Below are positions 8,932 through 17,178 of a stretch of DNA of 64,000 nucleotides, in pieces. Every line of letters starts with the position of its first letter. The stretch's first letter is position 1. The DNA is taken from the NCBI RefSeq assembly GCF_900110835.1, contig NZ_FOJG01000001.1:3627499-3691498 (forward strand), given 5' to 3'. Below the pieces are notes generated by a model. The model had not been told where the DNA came from. It was given only the letters and a program-made list of their open reading frames with translations, and did not search any database. A program made the translations under genes and the position numbers. The stretch comes from Chitinophaga arvensicola (GTDB taxonomy: Bacteria; Bacteroidota; Bacteroidia; Chitinophagales; Chitinophagaceae).

Positions 8932-9873
8932 TTAATTTTTATAGGCCGCGATGGCGGCCATCAATCCGTTCCCGTCGATCAGTTTTTGTTCCTGTTCATA
9001 TACCACACTCACCGGTTGTGTTGTAATAGCTTCTAATGCCTCCCAGCAGGTACTTTGCGCAGTAAGTTGTTTACTTACCGGTGAAGTTGCTGCCGGCAGC
9101 CAGTTCCACAGATCACGGATATGCAGCGACTTCAATTCCAGTTGCAACCGTTGCGGGTCCAGGAAGGAGCTGACAAATGTATTGGCGGGGCGGAACAGGA
9201 GATCGGCCGCAGTACCCAGTTGCTGGATCTTTCCTTCATTCATGAGACAGATCCGGGTGCCCAGTTCAAATGCTTCTTCTACATCATGGGTAACAAGAAT
9301 AATCGTGCGGTGACTGATTTCATCCAGGGCTTTGAATTCTCTGCGTACGCTGATGCGCGTGAGTGGATCCAGTGCGCCAAAGGGTTCGTCCATGAGCAGC
9401 ACCGGCGGATCTGCCGCCAGCGCACGCGCCAGTCCTACCCGTTGCTGCTGTCCGCCGCTGAGCTGCTGCGGATAAGTATCTGCGTAGGTAGCAGCGGGCA
9501 AACGAAGTTTATCCATGAGCGTAGTGGTACGTTCGCGGATGCGGTTTTTGTCCCACTGCAGGAGAGAGGGCACCAGGCCGATGTTTTCACTGACGGTGTA
9601 ATGGGGAAACAGCCCGGTATTCTGCAATACATAACCGATGCTGCGCCGGAGTATTTCCGGTGGCAGTGATTGTATTTCTTTTCCGTTGATGTAAACATGT
9701 CCGCTGTCTGCTTCCAGCAGCCGGTTGATCATGCGGAGGGTAGTGGTTTTGCCACATCCGCTGGTGCCGAGTAATACCAGCGTTTCACCTTCCTTTACTT
9801 CAAAGGAAATATCATCTACTGCCGTTTTTTTTTCCGGTCCGAAATATTTGGAAACGTGCTCCAGTTTAATCAT
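8932..9873 (-). CDS. ABC transporter ATP-binding protein (ProV/OpuCA/EgtV-like)
   Basis: The ATPase partner of the downstream permease/binding fusion, 313 residues. It shows Walker A GTSGCGKTT, the Q-loop in YVLQNTGLFPHYT, the signature LSGGQQQR, Walker B VLLMDEPFGALD and the His switch VTHDVEEAF. Residues after about 240 form a short tail where ProV/OpuCA proteins carry CBS domains. Here it holds at most one degenerate CBS-like unit, so osmotic gating through paired CBS domains looks unlikely. That fits a nutrient or thiol importer rather than an osmoregulated betaine system. The spacing of 34 bases from the upstream oxidoreductase suggests co-transcription. Confidence 0.9.
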   Translation of the reverse strand: MIKLEHVSKYFGPEKKTAVDDISFEVKEGETLVLLGTSGCGKTTTLRMINRLLEADSGHVYINGKEIQSLPPEILRRSIGYVLQNTGLFPHYTVSENIGLVPSLLQWDKNRIRERTTTLMDKLRLPAATYADTYPQQLSGGQQQRVGLARALAADPPVLLMDEPFGALDPLTRISVRREFKALDEISHRTIILVTHDVEEAFELGTRICLMNEGKIQQLGTAADLLFRPANTFVSSFLDPQRLQLELKSLHIRDLWNWLPAATSPVSKQLTAQSTCWEALEAITTQPVSVVYEQEQKLIDGNGLMAAIAAYKN

Positions 9874-9907
9874 CCGTTATCAATCATATTGTGGAAAAAT
9901 TTGCTCA

Positions 9908-11296
9908 CTATGAAGCGGGCTTTTCCAGGGTCATAAATAGGTTGTTCAATGATTCTGCATAGAGCGGATGCGCAAATACCATTTCACGGATCTGTGTGGC
10001 AGTGATACCGCCCAGCATGGCCATTTGCAATACCGACATGATTTCTCCGCCTTCGGGGCCGATGATGGCGGCGCCGAGTATCGCGTTGGTGTGTTCATGC
10101 ACGAGTGCTTTCATAAAGCCTCTCGTTTGCCCGGTTTCTATGGCCCTTGCTACTTTATCCATACTCAGGCAGGCCACTTTAAATGGAATGCCTTCCTGCA
10201 GCGCTTCTTTTTCTGTGATGCCGATGCGTCCGAGTTGCGGATCAGTGAACATGCAATACGGTACCTGCCGGTTGCGGGTAGATACGTTGGCTTTTTCAAA
10301 AAGGTTTTTATAGATAATCAGGTGATCGTTGTAGGAGATATGGGTAAACTGCGGACCGCCTTTTACGTCGCCCAGCGCATAGATGCCGGGTTCTGTTGTT
10401 TCCAGCTGATCATTTACCTGGATATATCCTTTTTCATCTGTCAGTATCCTGGTATTTTTCAGGTCCAGCGCCGCCGTATTCGGCGTACGTCCGGTGGCTA
10501 CCAGCAGGTGTGTGCCTGTGAGGGTATCTTTGCCGCCGCCGGCAGTAATGTCGATGCTGATCTTTTTGCCGTTGCGGTAAACACGGGTAGCCTGTGCGCC
10601 GGTATGGATCTGCATATCTTCCGATTCCAGCATTTTCTTGATGACGGCTGCCACATCTGTATCTTCTTTTGATACAAGCTGGGAACCGGTTTCAATGACG
10701 GTAACGTGACTGCCTAAACGCTGATACATTTGTCCCAGTTCAAGCGCAATATAGCTGCCGCCGAGAATAAGTAATTCTTTCGGAACCGTAATTTCGTCCA
10801 GTATGGTGGTGGAGGTGAGATAGGGGACCTCTTCCAGGCCAGGAATGGATGGTATATGCGGACTGGTACCGGTATTGATAAAAATATGCGGCGCCGTCAG
10901 TATTTCTTCCTCTCCTTTGAACCCGGTTACTTTGATGGTTTTATTACCGGTGAAGGAAGCGGTGCCCATAAAAACGGTTACCTTATCTGATGCCAGGCCT
11001 TTTTGTGTGCCGCCACGGAATTCGGATACGATATTATTTTTCCGGGCTACAATAAAAGGGAGATCTACAAACATGCTGTGACTGTGTACGCCCCAGTGTT
11101 TGCTGTGAAAAACGGTATGTGCCACCTTCGCGCAGGCGATCATGGCTTTGGTTGGGGTGCAGCCATCGTTAATGCAGGTGCCGCCGAGAAAGCGTTGTTC
11201 AATCAGTGCGGTTTTCCATCCTTTTTCTTCCATTTTCTTTGCCAGCGGGTTTCCACCCTGGCCGGAGCCGATTACAATTGCGTCAAAATTTTGCAT
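9908..11296 (-). CDS. FAD-dependent pyridine nucleotide-disulfide oxidoreductase (mercuric reductase-like group)
   Basis: A 462-residue class I flavoprotein disulfide reductase. The FAD-binding GSGQGGNPLAKKM lies at the N-terminus, and the redox motif GGTCINDGCTPTKAM has the CxxxxC disulfide. A second Rossmann motif is LILGGSYIALELGQMY, the FAD site is GIYALGDVKGGPQF, and a C-terminal dimerisation domain carries the His-Pro pair (FAHPLYAES) that forms the catalytic acid in glutathione reductases. There is no C-terminal CC pair and no HMA domain, so mercury reduction is unlikely. The start ATG at 11296 is chosen because the frame upstream is only antisense to dusB. It heads the ergothioneine gene run, which suggests it may reduce ergothioneine or another low-molecular-weight disulfide; this is inference. 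Confidence 0.88.
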   Translation of the reverse strand: MQNFDAIVIGSGQGGNPLAKKMEEKGWKTALIEQRFLGGTCINDGCTPTKAMIACAKVAHTVFHSKHWGVHSHSMFVDLPFIVARKNNIVSEFRGGTQKGLASDKVTVFMGTASFTGNKTIKVTGFKGEEEILTAPHIFINTGTSPHIPSIPGLEEVPYLTSTTILDEITVPKELLILGGSYIALELGQMYQRLGSHVTVIETGSQLVSKEDTDVAAVIKKMLESEDMQIHTGAQATRVYRNGKKISIDITAGGGKDTLTGTHLLVATGRTPNTAALDLKNTRILTDEKGYIQVNDQLETTEPGIYALGDVKGGPQFTHISYNDHLIIYKNLFEKANVSTRNRQVPYCMFTDPQLGRIGITEKEALQEGIPFKVACLSMDKVARAIETGQTRGFMKALVHEHTNAILGAAIIGPEGGEIMSVLQMAMLGGITATQIREMVFAHPLYAESLNNLFMTLEKPAS

Positions 11297-11322
11297 ACGG
11301 ATAGCTTTTAGGGTGCGGGCGC

Positions 11323-11331
11323 CAAAGATTA
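11323..11331 (-). promoter_or_regulatory. Candidate -7 element for the oxidoreductase-egt operon
   Basis: On the minus strand TAATCTTTG is a near match to TAnnTTTG (one extra base), 26 bases before the ATG at 11296. Weak evidence, but there is no better candidate in the 147-base divergent gap. Confidence 0.35.
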
Positions 11332-11416
11332 TACCAATGAAAAGTAACGAAATTTTATGAATAAAAGGGAGCGCGCGACTTAGGCACTGTGGTGGTCTGC
11401 TCTCGCAATAATTCTT

Positions 11417-11424
11417 TATCTTTG
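11417..11424 (+). promoter_or_regulatory. Bacteroidota -7 promoter element (TATCTTTG) of dusB
   Basis: A perfect TAnnTTTG match. Transcription would start near 11431, which forces the dusB start codon to lie at 11444 or 11450 and supports a non-ATG start. Confidence 0.6.
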
Positions 11425-11443
11425 CGGCTTCTGCGAAAAAATA

Positions 11444-12487
11444 TTGATTTTGGTAAAGATTGACAACATAACGCTTCCTGATTTTCCTTTGTTGCTGGCG
11501 CCTATGGAGGATGTAAGTGATCCTCCGTTCCGGGCGGTGTGTAAAGACGCCGGAGCAGACCTCATGTATACGGAATTTATCTCCAGTGAGGGCCTGATCC
11601 GTGATGCGATCAAATGCCGGAGAAAACTGGATATTTTCGAATATGAGCGCCCCGTGGGCATCCAGATCTTTGGTGGCGATGAAGATAGCCTGGCGATGGC
11701 AGCTAGAATTGTGGATGTAACCAATCCCGATCTGCTCGACATCAACTTTGGCTGTCCGGTAAAAAAGGTGGCAGGAAGAGGAGCAGGTGCTGGTGTGCTG
11801 AAAGATCTTGACCTGATGGTAAGGCTCACCGAAGCCTGTGTAAAGGCAACGAAGCTGCCGGTAACGGTGAAAACCAGGCTGGGCTGGGATGAAGACTCCA
11901 AAAACATTGAAGAAGTAGCAGAACGCCTGCAGGATGTGGGGATCAAAGCCCTCGCGATCCATGGCCGCACCAGGAGCCAGATGTATAAAGGTCAGGCCGA
12001 CTGGGACCTGATTGGTAAAGTGAAGAACAATCCGCGCATTCATATTCCTATTTTTGGTAACGGCGATATCAATAGCCCGCAGAAGGCATTGGAATACAAG
12101 AACCGTTACGGGGTGGATGGGATCATGATCGGCCGCGCCGTGATTGGCTATCCCTGGCTGTTCAGAGAGATCAAGCATTATGTAAAAACCGGCGAAATCA
12201 TGGCAGGACCCACCCTGGAAGAACGTATCGCCGTGAGTAAGAAACATCTCCGCCTGTCGGTAGAGTGGAAAGGCCCGGTACAGGGCATCAACGAAATGCG
12301 GGGTTGCTATGCCAATTACCTGAAAGGCCTGCCGGATATCAAACAATTCCGCAGCCGTCTCGTTACCCTGAAAACGGTAGAAGAAGTAGAAGCCGTGCTG
12401 GATGAAATTGAAGCTTATTACAAAGGCATTGAACTGGCCAATACGCCTATTGAACTCATCGATTACCACCAGAACTGTCCGTTATAA
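11444..12487 (+). CDS. dusB: tRNA-dihydrouridine synthase DusB
   Basis: An FMN-dependent enzyme of 347 residues that reduces uridine in the tRNA D-loop. It shows the family start LLLAPMEDVSDPPFR (FMN binding), the catalytic Cys in NFGCPVKKV (about residue 104), KTRLGWD, the His in IHGRTRSQMYKG and the phosphate-binding IFGNGDIN and IMIGRAVIG. No ATG exists before the conserved APM motif. The gene must start at TTG 11444 or, better matching relatives that begin (L)VKIDNI, at TTG 11450. It is divergent from the oxidoreductase operon and has its own -7 element. Confidence 0.93.
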   Translation: MILVKIDNITLPDFPLLLAPMEDVSDPPFRAVCKDAGADLMYTEFISSEGLIRDAIKCRRKLDIFEYERPVGIQIFGGDEDSLAMAARIVDVTNPDLLDINFGCPVKKVAGRGAGAGVLKDLDLMVRLTEACVKATKLPVTVKTRLGWDEDSKNIEEVAERLQDVGIKALAIHGRTRSQMYKGQADWDLIGKVKNNPRIHIPIFGNGDINSPQKALEYKNRYGVDGIMIGRAVIGYPWLFREIKHYVKTGEIMAGPTLEERIAVSKKHLRLSVEWKGPVQGINEMRGCYANYLKGLPDIKQFRSRLVTLKTVEEVEAVLDEIEAYYKGIELANTPIELIDYHQNCPL

Positions 12488-12493
12488 ACAGAG

Positions 12494-12548
12494 AATTTTA
12501 TGATATAATAAAACTAATTATGCGTTTGTTTTGTTATATCATAAAATT
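12494..12548. repeat. Long AT-rich inverted repeat between dusB and the lipoprotein gene
   Basis: A 15-bp perfect inverted repeat (12494-12508 with 12534-12548) extends to 21 bp with one G-U type mismatch (12494-12514 with 12528-12548), with a 13-nt loop. It fills the whole gap between the two genes. It could end dusB transcription, although no T-run follows, or form a hairpin just before the lipoprotein start codon at 12555. Confidence 0.8.
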
Positions 12549-12554
12549 CAACCA

Positions 12555-13154
12555 ATGCTCAGATACCTTCCTGTTGCCGCTGCGGTAGTTTCCTGCACCC
12601 TATGGCTTTTTTCCTGTCAGACTGCTTCCAAAGAAAAACCTGTGTCAGACAGCACGGTCGCTGCTGCTTTGCCAGATAGTACCGGTCTCCGTGATTTACG
12701 ATACCATGATCAACAACAGATAGAGCGGGTGATCTATGGGTTCTGTGAACACTTTGATAACGGCGACCTACACAAATGTGTGGAATTCATGGACGACAAT
12801 ATCCGTGGAGAAGTAGACGGTGTAAAGCTGAAAGGGAAGACCAACTGGACCGCCAAAATAGATTCCCTTCTCATGAGTACCCGTAATACCCATTATCAAC
12901 CCCGGCACCTGATTTCCAATATGCAGTTTTATCCCGGTATAAACGATACGGTGCGGGTAACCATGTATGCCAGTACTTTATGGACAGACCTTACCAACGG
13001 ACAGATCCAGTTGATGCAGGTGGGATACTATAAAGGAAAGGTGGTACGCAAGGATGGCAAATGGTTGATTACGGTACTGAATTCACTGCCGGACAGCAGG
13101 CTGGTGAAACAGTTTTACCAGGACGTACAGGGAGCGGAAGAAATCTTACGATAA
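12555..13154 (+). CDS. NTF2-like (SnoaL-type) lipoprotein
   Basis: A predicted lipoprotein of 199 residues: signal peptide and lipobox LWLFSC near residue 20, then a short linker and an NTF2/SnoaL-like alpha+beta domain from about residue 55 (VIYGFCEHFDNGDLHKCVEFMDD, later VGYYKGKVVRKDGKWLI). Such domains bind small ligands or act as weak enzymes; no catalytic pair is evident. The ATG at 12555 is preferred to the TTG at 12531 because it begins directly at the signal peptide. It may be read through from dusB or driven by its own promoter. The function is not recognised beyond the fold. Confidence 0.65.
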   Translation: MLRYLPVAAAVVSCTLWLFSCQTASKEKPVSDSTVAAALPDSTGLRDLRYHDQQQIERVIYGFCEHFDNGDLHKCVEFMDDNIRGEVDGVKLKGKTNWTAKIDSLLMSTRNTHYQPRHLISNMQFYPGINDTVRVTMYASTLWTDLTNGQIQLMQVGYYKGKVVRKDGKWLITVLNSLPDSRLVKQFYQDVQGAEEILR

Positions 13155-13295
13155 CATGCTTTATACCGGAAAATAACAGATGCTTCCACCTTAGATAACA
13201 GCTATTTTATAGTTACGGGTTATAAGGCGCCGAATTATATTTTATATAGGGCTTAACTAGGGCTAGGCACTTAGAAATAAGCCAATGGTACTATA

Positions 13296-13325
13296 AAACA
13301 GGCCGCCTCACCGGGCGGCCTGTTT
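13296..13325 (-). terminator. Intrinsic terminator of the EF-G paralog
   Basis: A 12-bp perfect GC-rich stem (13296-13307 with 13314-13325), six-base loop, and a short T-rich tail on the minus strand, four bases after the fusA stop. It may also serve the convergent lipoprotein gene. Confidence 0.8.
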
Positions 13326-13329
13326 AGTT

Positions 13330-15405
13330 CTATTTTGTGAGTACACCATGGGAGATGCTTTCAGGCACTGCCTGGTACTGGTCGAACGTCAGCGAAGCAG
13401 ATGCTCTTCCGGACGACAGGGTGCGTAATACCGTGATGTAACCGAATAACTCGGACAAGGGCACCATGGCTGTGATGGTTTGCACGACGCCATCCATCTC
13501 CATCTGTTTAATCACCCCACGACGCCTGTTCAGATCGCCGGTTAAGGTGCCGGTAAACTCTTCCGGCAGGGTAACGGTTACTTTCATCCAGGGTTCCAGC
13601 AAACGGGGCGCTGCTTTGGCGGCCACATTTTTGAAACCGATGATGGCGGCGTGTTCAAAGTCGAGTGCATGTGAATCATTGCTGTGGATAGATCCATCCA
13701 GCAATCTTACCCGCATCGACTTCACGGGATAACCCGCCAGGGCGCCATTGTGCATGGCCGACTCAAAGCCTTTACTGATCGCAGGGATGAATTCTTTTGG
13801 AATCGCACCGCCTTTGATTTCGTTAATGAATTCAAGTCCGTTGGCCTGTTCATCGCCCGGAGATAATTCAAAGTGGATGTCCGCAAAGTTACCGGAGCCA
13901 CCATTTTGCTTTTTATACACTTCGTGATGGGTAACGGCTTTGGTAAAGATTTCCTTATACGCAATCTGCGGTTGTCCTTTGTTGATTTCCAGGTGATATT
14001 GGGTAGCCAGCTTTTCCAGCACCACTTCCAGGTGAAGTTCACCCATTCCTTTCAGGATCGTTTGGCCGGTAGCGTTATCTACGGCCACACTGAGGGTAGG
14101 ATCTTCTTCGAGTAATCTGCCCAGTGCATCACCGAGTTTGTCGTTGTCTTTGGCAGATTTTGCCTCTATGGCGTATCCTATCATCGGTTCCGGGAAGCTG
14201 ATTTTTTCCAGCAACACCGGGTGATCCGGATGAGAAAGGGAATCGCCCGTTTTCACCTCTTTTAATCCTACTACAGCACCGATATCACCGGCACCGATTT
14301 CTTCCACGGTTTCATACTTATCGGACATGATGCGCATTAAACGGCTGATCCTCACTTTACGGCCGGTACGGCTGTTGCGGAGCGTATCGCCACTGCGTAA
14401 AACGCCTGCGTATACACGTACTAACGTTAACCTGCCTACGTAGTCATCTGTGATGATCTTAAAGGCCAGTGCAGCCAGTGGTGCGCTTTCATTGGCAGGA
14501 ATCATCATCGTTGCTTCCGTTTCCGGATCAACGGCTTTGATATCGCCAATATCCGAAGGCGCAGGGAGATAGTCGGCCACCGCATCCAGCAAGGGTTGTA
14601 TCCCTTTATTTTTGTACGCGGAGCCAGTCAGCACAGGTACCGCTTCCATGCGGATAGTAGCGCCTCTTAAGGCACTGCGTATATCCGATGCCGTGATACT
14701 GTCCGGTGATGTCGTATACTTATTCAACAGGGACTCATCCAGGAGGGAGAGTTCTTCCAATAAGTAACGACGGGCTTCCAGTGCTTCCTTCAGTAATGCT
14801 GTTGGAATGTCTGTAGTATCATAGGTTTTACCGTCTGCCGTATTCCATACCAGTGCTTTCATGGTGATGAGATCTATTACACCGGTAAAATCATCTTCCG
14901 CACCAATGGGCAATTGGATGGGCAACGCATTAGCGTTCAGCCGTTCACGTATTTCCTGCACTACCCGGCGGAAATCCGCACCCTGCCTGTCCATTTTGTT
15001 GATAAACGCCATGCGCGGGATCTGGTAATGATTCGCCTGATGCCATACCGTTTCTGACTGTGGCTGTACACCGGAGCGGGCGCAAAATACCGCTATGGCG
15101 CTGTCCAGCACACGCAGGGAGCGTTCTACTTCTGCGGTGAAATCAACGTGACCGGGTGTATCAATAATATTGATCTGCCAGGCATGATCCTGGTGTTTCC
15201 AGTACGTGGTAATCGCTGCAGAGGAAATGGTGATACCTCTTTTTTCTTCCTGTGGATCGCTGTCCATCACAGTATTGCCTTCATCTACATTACCCAGCTT
15301 ATGTGTAAACCCGGTGAAGTAAAGCATGCGTTCTGTGAGCGTGGTTTTACCTGCATCGACATGAGCCATGATACCTATATTTCTAAAATCCGCTAAGCGT
15401 TTCAT
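13330..15405 (-). CDS. fusA: Elongation factor G paralog (EF-G/FusA family)
   Basis: A translational GTPase of 691 residues with all EF-G domains. G1 is AHVDAGKTT (residues about 14-22), the switch II region is DTPGHVDF and G4 is NKMD. Domain II follows, then domain III around [10 protein letters not shown], domain IV with [13 protein letters not shown] and the C-terminal domain V ([22 protein letters not shown]). The G2 region reads [13 protein letters not shown] rather than the MDWM-type sequence of housekeeping EF-G, and the gene stands alone, not beside rpsL, rpsG and tuf. Both facts suggest a second EF-G copy rather than the main one. GTPase residues look intact. A long leader with two terminators precedes it, so its level is probably set by attenuation. 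Confidence 0.88.
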   Translation of the reverse strand: MKRLADFRNIGIMAHVDAGKTTLTERMLYFTGFTHKLGNVDEGNTVMDSDPQEEKRGITISSAAITTYWKHQDHAWQINIIDTPGHVDFTAEVERSLRVLDSAIAVFCARSGVQPQSETVWHQANHYQIPRMAFINKMDRQGADFRRVVQEIRERLNANALPIQLPIGAEDDFTGVIDLITMKALVWNTADGKTYDTTDIPTALLKEALEARRYLLEELSLLDESLLNKYTTSPDSITASDIRSALRGATIRMEAVPVLTGSAYKNKGIQPLLDAVADYLPAPSDIGDIKAVDPETEATMMIPANESAPLAALAFKIITDDYVGRLTLVRVYAGVLRSGDTLRNSRTGRKVRISRLMRIMSDKYETVEEIGAGDIGAVVGLKEVKTGDSLSHPDHPVLLEKISFPEPMIGYAIEAKSAKDNDKLGDALGRLLEEDPTLSVAVDNATGQTILKGMGELHLEVVLEKLATQYHLEINKGQPQIAYKEIFTKAVTHHEVYKKQNGGSGNFADIHFELSPGDEQANGLEFINEIKGGAIPKEFIPAISKGFESAMHNGALAGYPVKSMRVRLLDGSIHSNDSHALDFEHAAIIGFKNVAAKAAPRLLEPWMKVTVTLPEEFTGTLTGDLNRRRGVIKQMEMDGVVQTITAMVPLSELFGYITVLRTLSSGRASASLTFDQYQAVPESISHGVLTK

Positions 15406-15435
15406 ATATATTGCTATTTAAAAAGGGGAATTAAA

Positions 15436-15467
15436 AAAGGCCACTCATCTGGTAATGAGAGGCCTTT
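15436..15467 (-). terminator. Second intrinsic terminator inside the EF-G paralog leader
   Basis: On the minus strand a 13-bp stem with one mismatch (15455-15467 with 15436-15448) is followed by a run of six T. It lies 31 bases before the start codon, so it would stop transcripts before the gene unless suppressed. Confidence 0.85.
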
Positions 15468-15492
15468 CGCTTGAAGCAACAGGATGCCTGCA

Positions 15493-15552
15493 TTACCGGA
15501 CCAGCCGTGTAAAGAACAATGCTTTAATAATAAATTTCCTGTTGGTGTTCAT
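15493..15552 (-). CDS. Putative second leader peptide (19 aa) upstream of the EF-G paralog
   Basis: A short reading frame ATG 15552 to TAA 15495-15493 encodes a basic 19-residue peptide (MNTNRKFIIKALFFTRLVR). It lies between the two leader terminators. The seven bases at its stop codon (minus strand GGTAATG, 15497-15491) are fully complementary to CATTACC in terminator 2 (15457-15451). A ribosome at the stop would block that alternative pairing. Translation is unproven. Confidence 0.45.
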   Translation of the reverse strand: MNTNRKFIIKALFFTRLVR

Positions 15553-15600
15553 ACTGATAAATGTTGTTTACTGATAAATTCCGGGGATGGTGGGGGAAGC

Positions 15601-15631
15601 AAATAAAAAGGCCTCTTCGGATGAAGAGGCC
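15601..15631 (-). terminator. First intrinsic terminator inside the EF-G paralog leader
   Basis: On the minus strand a perfect 9-bp stem (15623-15631 with 15610-15618), four-base loop and the tail TTTTTATTT form a textbook terminator. It lies 35 bases after the first leader peptide and about 200 bases before the gene. Confidence 0.88.
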
Positions 15632-15665
15632 CCTTGAAAAGAATTCAGGAGTTATATATAACCTC

Positions 15666-15785
15666 TCATATCCGGGATGGATTTGCCTCCCCGTCTTGAA
15701 TTAAGACGATGCGTGTACTTGCAATTACCGCTCTGATAACGGTAGCTGCGTGACTGCATGCGGCATATGTGAGATACTTTTTCAT
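15666..15785 (-). CDS. Putative first leader peptide (39 aa) upstream of the EF-G paralog
   Basis: A 39-codon frame starts 14 bases after the predicted transcription start (ATG 15785-15783) and ends at TGA 15668-15666. The product begins MKKYLTYAACSHAATV and is rich in Ala, Ile and Val. Near its end the codons Gly-Glu-Ala (minus strand GGGGAGGC, 15692-15685) can pair over eight bases, including two G-U pairs, with GCCTCTTC in the 5' arm of terminator 1 (15630-15623). This is the layout of ribosome-mediated attenuation. Expression is inferred, not shown. Confidence 0.5.
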   Translation of the reverse strand: MKKYLTYAACSHAATVIRAVIASTRIVLIQDGEANPSRI

Positions 15786-15805
15786 TTGTTTTGAAATTTG
15801 CAACG

Positions 15806-15813
15806 CAAAGATA
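15806..15813 (-). promoter_or_regulatory. Bacteroidota -7 element (TATCTTTG) for the EF-G paralog leader transcript
   Basis: A perfect TAnnTTTG match on the minus strand, 21 bases before the first leader ATG. It implies a leader of about 395 bases before the EF-G start codon. Confidence 0.6.
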
Positions 15814-16056
15814 GTGCTTTTATATTAAAAAATCTAATTCGTACGGAAGGATACAACAGGTCCTTTTTCTCTTATTTGTACAAAAAAATCTATAATATTT
15901 ACCAGAACCGCCGGTTGGTTCCGTCGTAATTTTGCTTCTCGCAAATGAAGCGGAAGGTGTAGTATAGGGATGACCTTCCTTGCATATTATTATACGACCG
16001 GTTGAACAAAGCTGCTCCGCCGGCGTTTCAAACAATAAAATAAAAACCTCAATGAT

Positions 16057-16890
16057 ATGAATATCACAGACATTAACGGTACCGTACAACTCGCCAATGG
16101 TGTACAGATGCCTTACTTCGGATTAGGCGTTTTTAAAACAAAAGAAGGACAGGAAGTGATAGACTCCGTTACCTACGCACTGGATGCCGGTTACCGTCAT
16201 ATAGATACCGCTGCTATCTACGGCAATGAAGAAGGTGTGGGTATCGCCATCGAAAAGAATGCCACTGCCAGGAAGGATATCTTCCTGACCACGAAAGTAT
16301 GGAATGCCGATCAGGGCTACGACAGCACGCTGAAAGCGTTTGATACTTCCCTGGCAAAACTGAAAACCGATTACCTGGATCTCTACCTGATTCACTGGCC
16401 GGTAAAAGGTAAATACAAGGAAACCTGGCGCGCACTGGAAAAACTGTATGCAGATGGCCGTGTAAAAGCTATTGGTGTCAGCAATTTCCTGCAACATCAC
16501 CTGGAAGACCTGTTCCAGTCGGCCAATGTGATTCCGATGGTAGATCAGCTGGAATTCCATCCTTACCTCGTACAACAGCCGCTGCTGGACTTCTGCCGGC
16601 AGAACAACGTGCAGTACGAAGCCTGGAGCCCGCTGATGCAGGGCAAGGCGTTCGACGTGCCATTACTGAAAGAACTGGCAGCGAAGTACAACGTATCTGT
16701 AGCACAGCTGGTACTGAGATGGGATCTGCAGAAAGAAGTGGTGACCATTCCCAAAAGCATTAAGCAGGATCGCGTTATTTCCAACGCACAGCTGTTCAAT
16801 TTCGAGATCAGCAAAGAGGATGTGCAGAAAATTGATGCACTGGATCGCGGAGAACGGGTAGGACCTGATCCTGATAATTTCGACTTCTAG
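16057..16890 (+). CDS. Aldo/keto reductase
   Basis: An NADPH-dependent (beta/alpha)8 oxidoreductase of 277 residues in the 2,5-diketo-gluconate/methylglyoxal reductase branch. The family signatures are present: GYRHIDTAAIYGNEEGVG with catalytic Asp and Tyr, LTTKVW with the Lys, DLYLIHWPV with the His, KAIGVSNF, and the cofactor-binding TIPKSIKQDRV near the C-terminus. It has no signal peptide and probably clears cytoplasmic aldehydes or ketones. It is monocistronic, divergent from the EF-G leader, and followed by a terminator. Confidence 0.93.
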   Translation: MNITDINGTVQLANGVQMPYFGLGVFKTKEGQEVIDSVTYALDAGYRHIDTAAIYGNEEGVGIAIEKNATARKDIFLTTKVWNADQGYDSTLKAFDTSLAKLKTDYLDLYLIHWPVKGKYKETWRALEKLYADGRVKAIGVSNFLQHHLEDLFQSANVIPMVDQLEFHPYLVQQPLLDFCRQNNVQYEAWSPLMQGKAFDVPLLKELAAKYNVSVAQLVLRWDLQKEVVTIPKSIKQDRVISNAQLFNFEISKEDVQKIDALDRGERVGPDPDNFDF

Positions 16891-16906
16891 GAGAATAAAA
16901 AAATAT

Positions 16907-16946
16907 AACGGTGGTTTCAAAAGCAATTTTTGAAGCCACCGTTTTG
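16907..16946 (+). terminator. Intrinsic terminator after the aldo/keto reductase gene
   Basis: A 16-bp stem with one G-T mismatch (16907-16922 with 16928-16943), five-base loop, followed by TT and GC-poor sequence, 17 bases after the stop codon. The remaining gap to 17178 is AT-rich and must hold the promoter of the GH2 gene; no perfect -7 motif was seen. Confidence 0.8.
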
Positions 16947-17178
16947 CGTTAATCCTATTGTATACTATGTAATACCCTTTAAAATATTACATGATGTCAT
17001 ACTGACATTTATTATTAAAACCCCTTTCGGGAGATAATTTTTCCCTGCACTATTCCGCAAAAACAATATATTTATCACCTGCGCACCCTTGCCTGATTCC
17101 ACGAACGTATGGTTACGGTATGCAAATAAGAATTCCACCACGATACAAATGGAGGGTTACTGACCTCACTTAAACTTT

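Noticed and set aside
9908..11296. Mercuric reductase (MerA)
   Set aside because: There is no HMA domain, no C-terminal vicinal cysteine pair and no mer gene nearby.
11297..12469. Long N-terminal extension of the oxidoreductase frame (853 codons in all)
   Set aside because: The added part is only antisense to dusB. The flavin-binding motif starts right after the ATG at 11296, the normal N-terminus of the family.
15820..16089. Minus-strand 89-codon frame upstream of the EF-G leader
   Set aside because: It overlaps the aldo/keto reductase start and covers its promoter region; composition is not protein-like.
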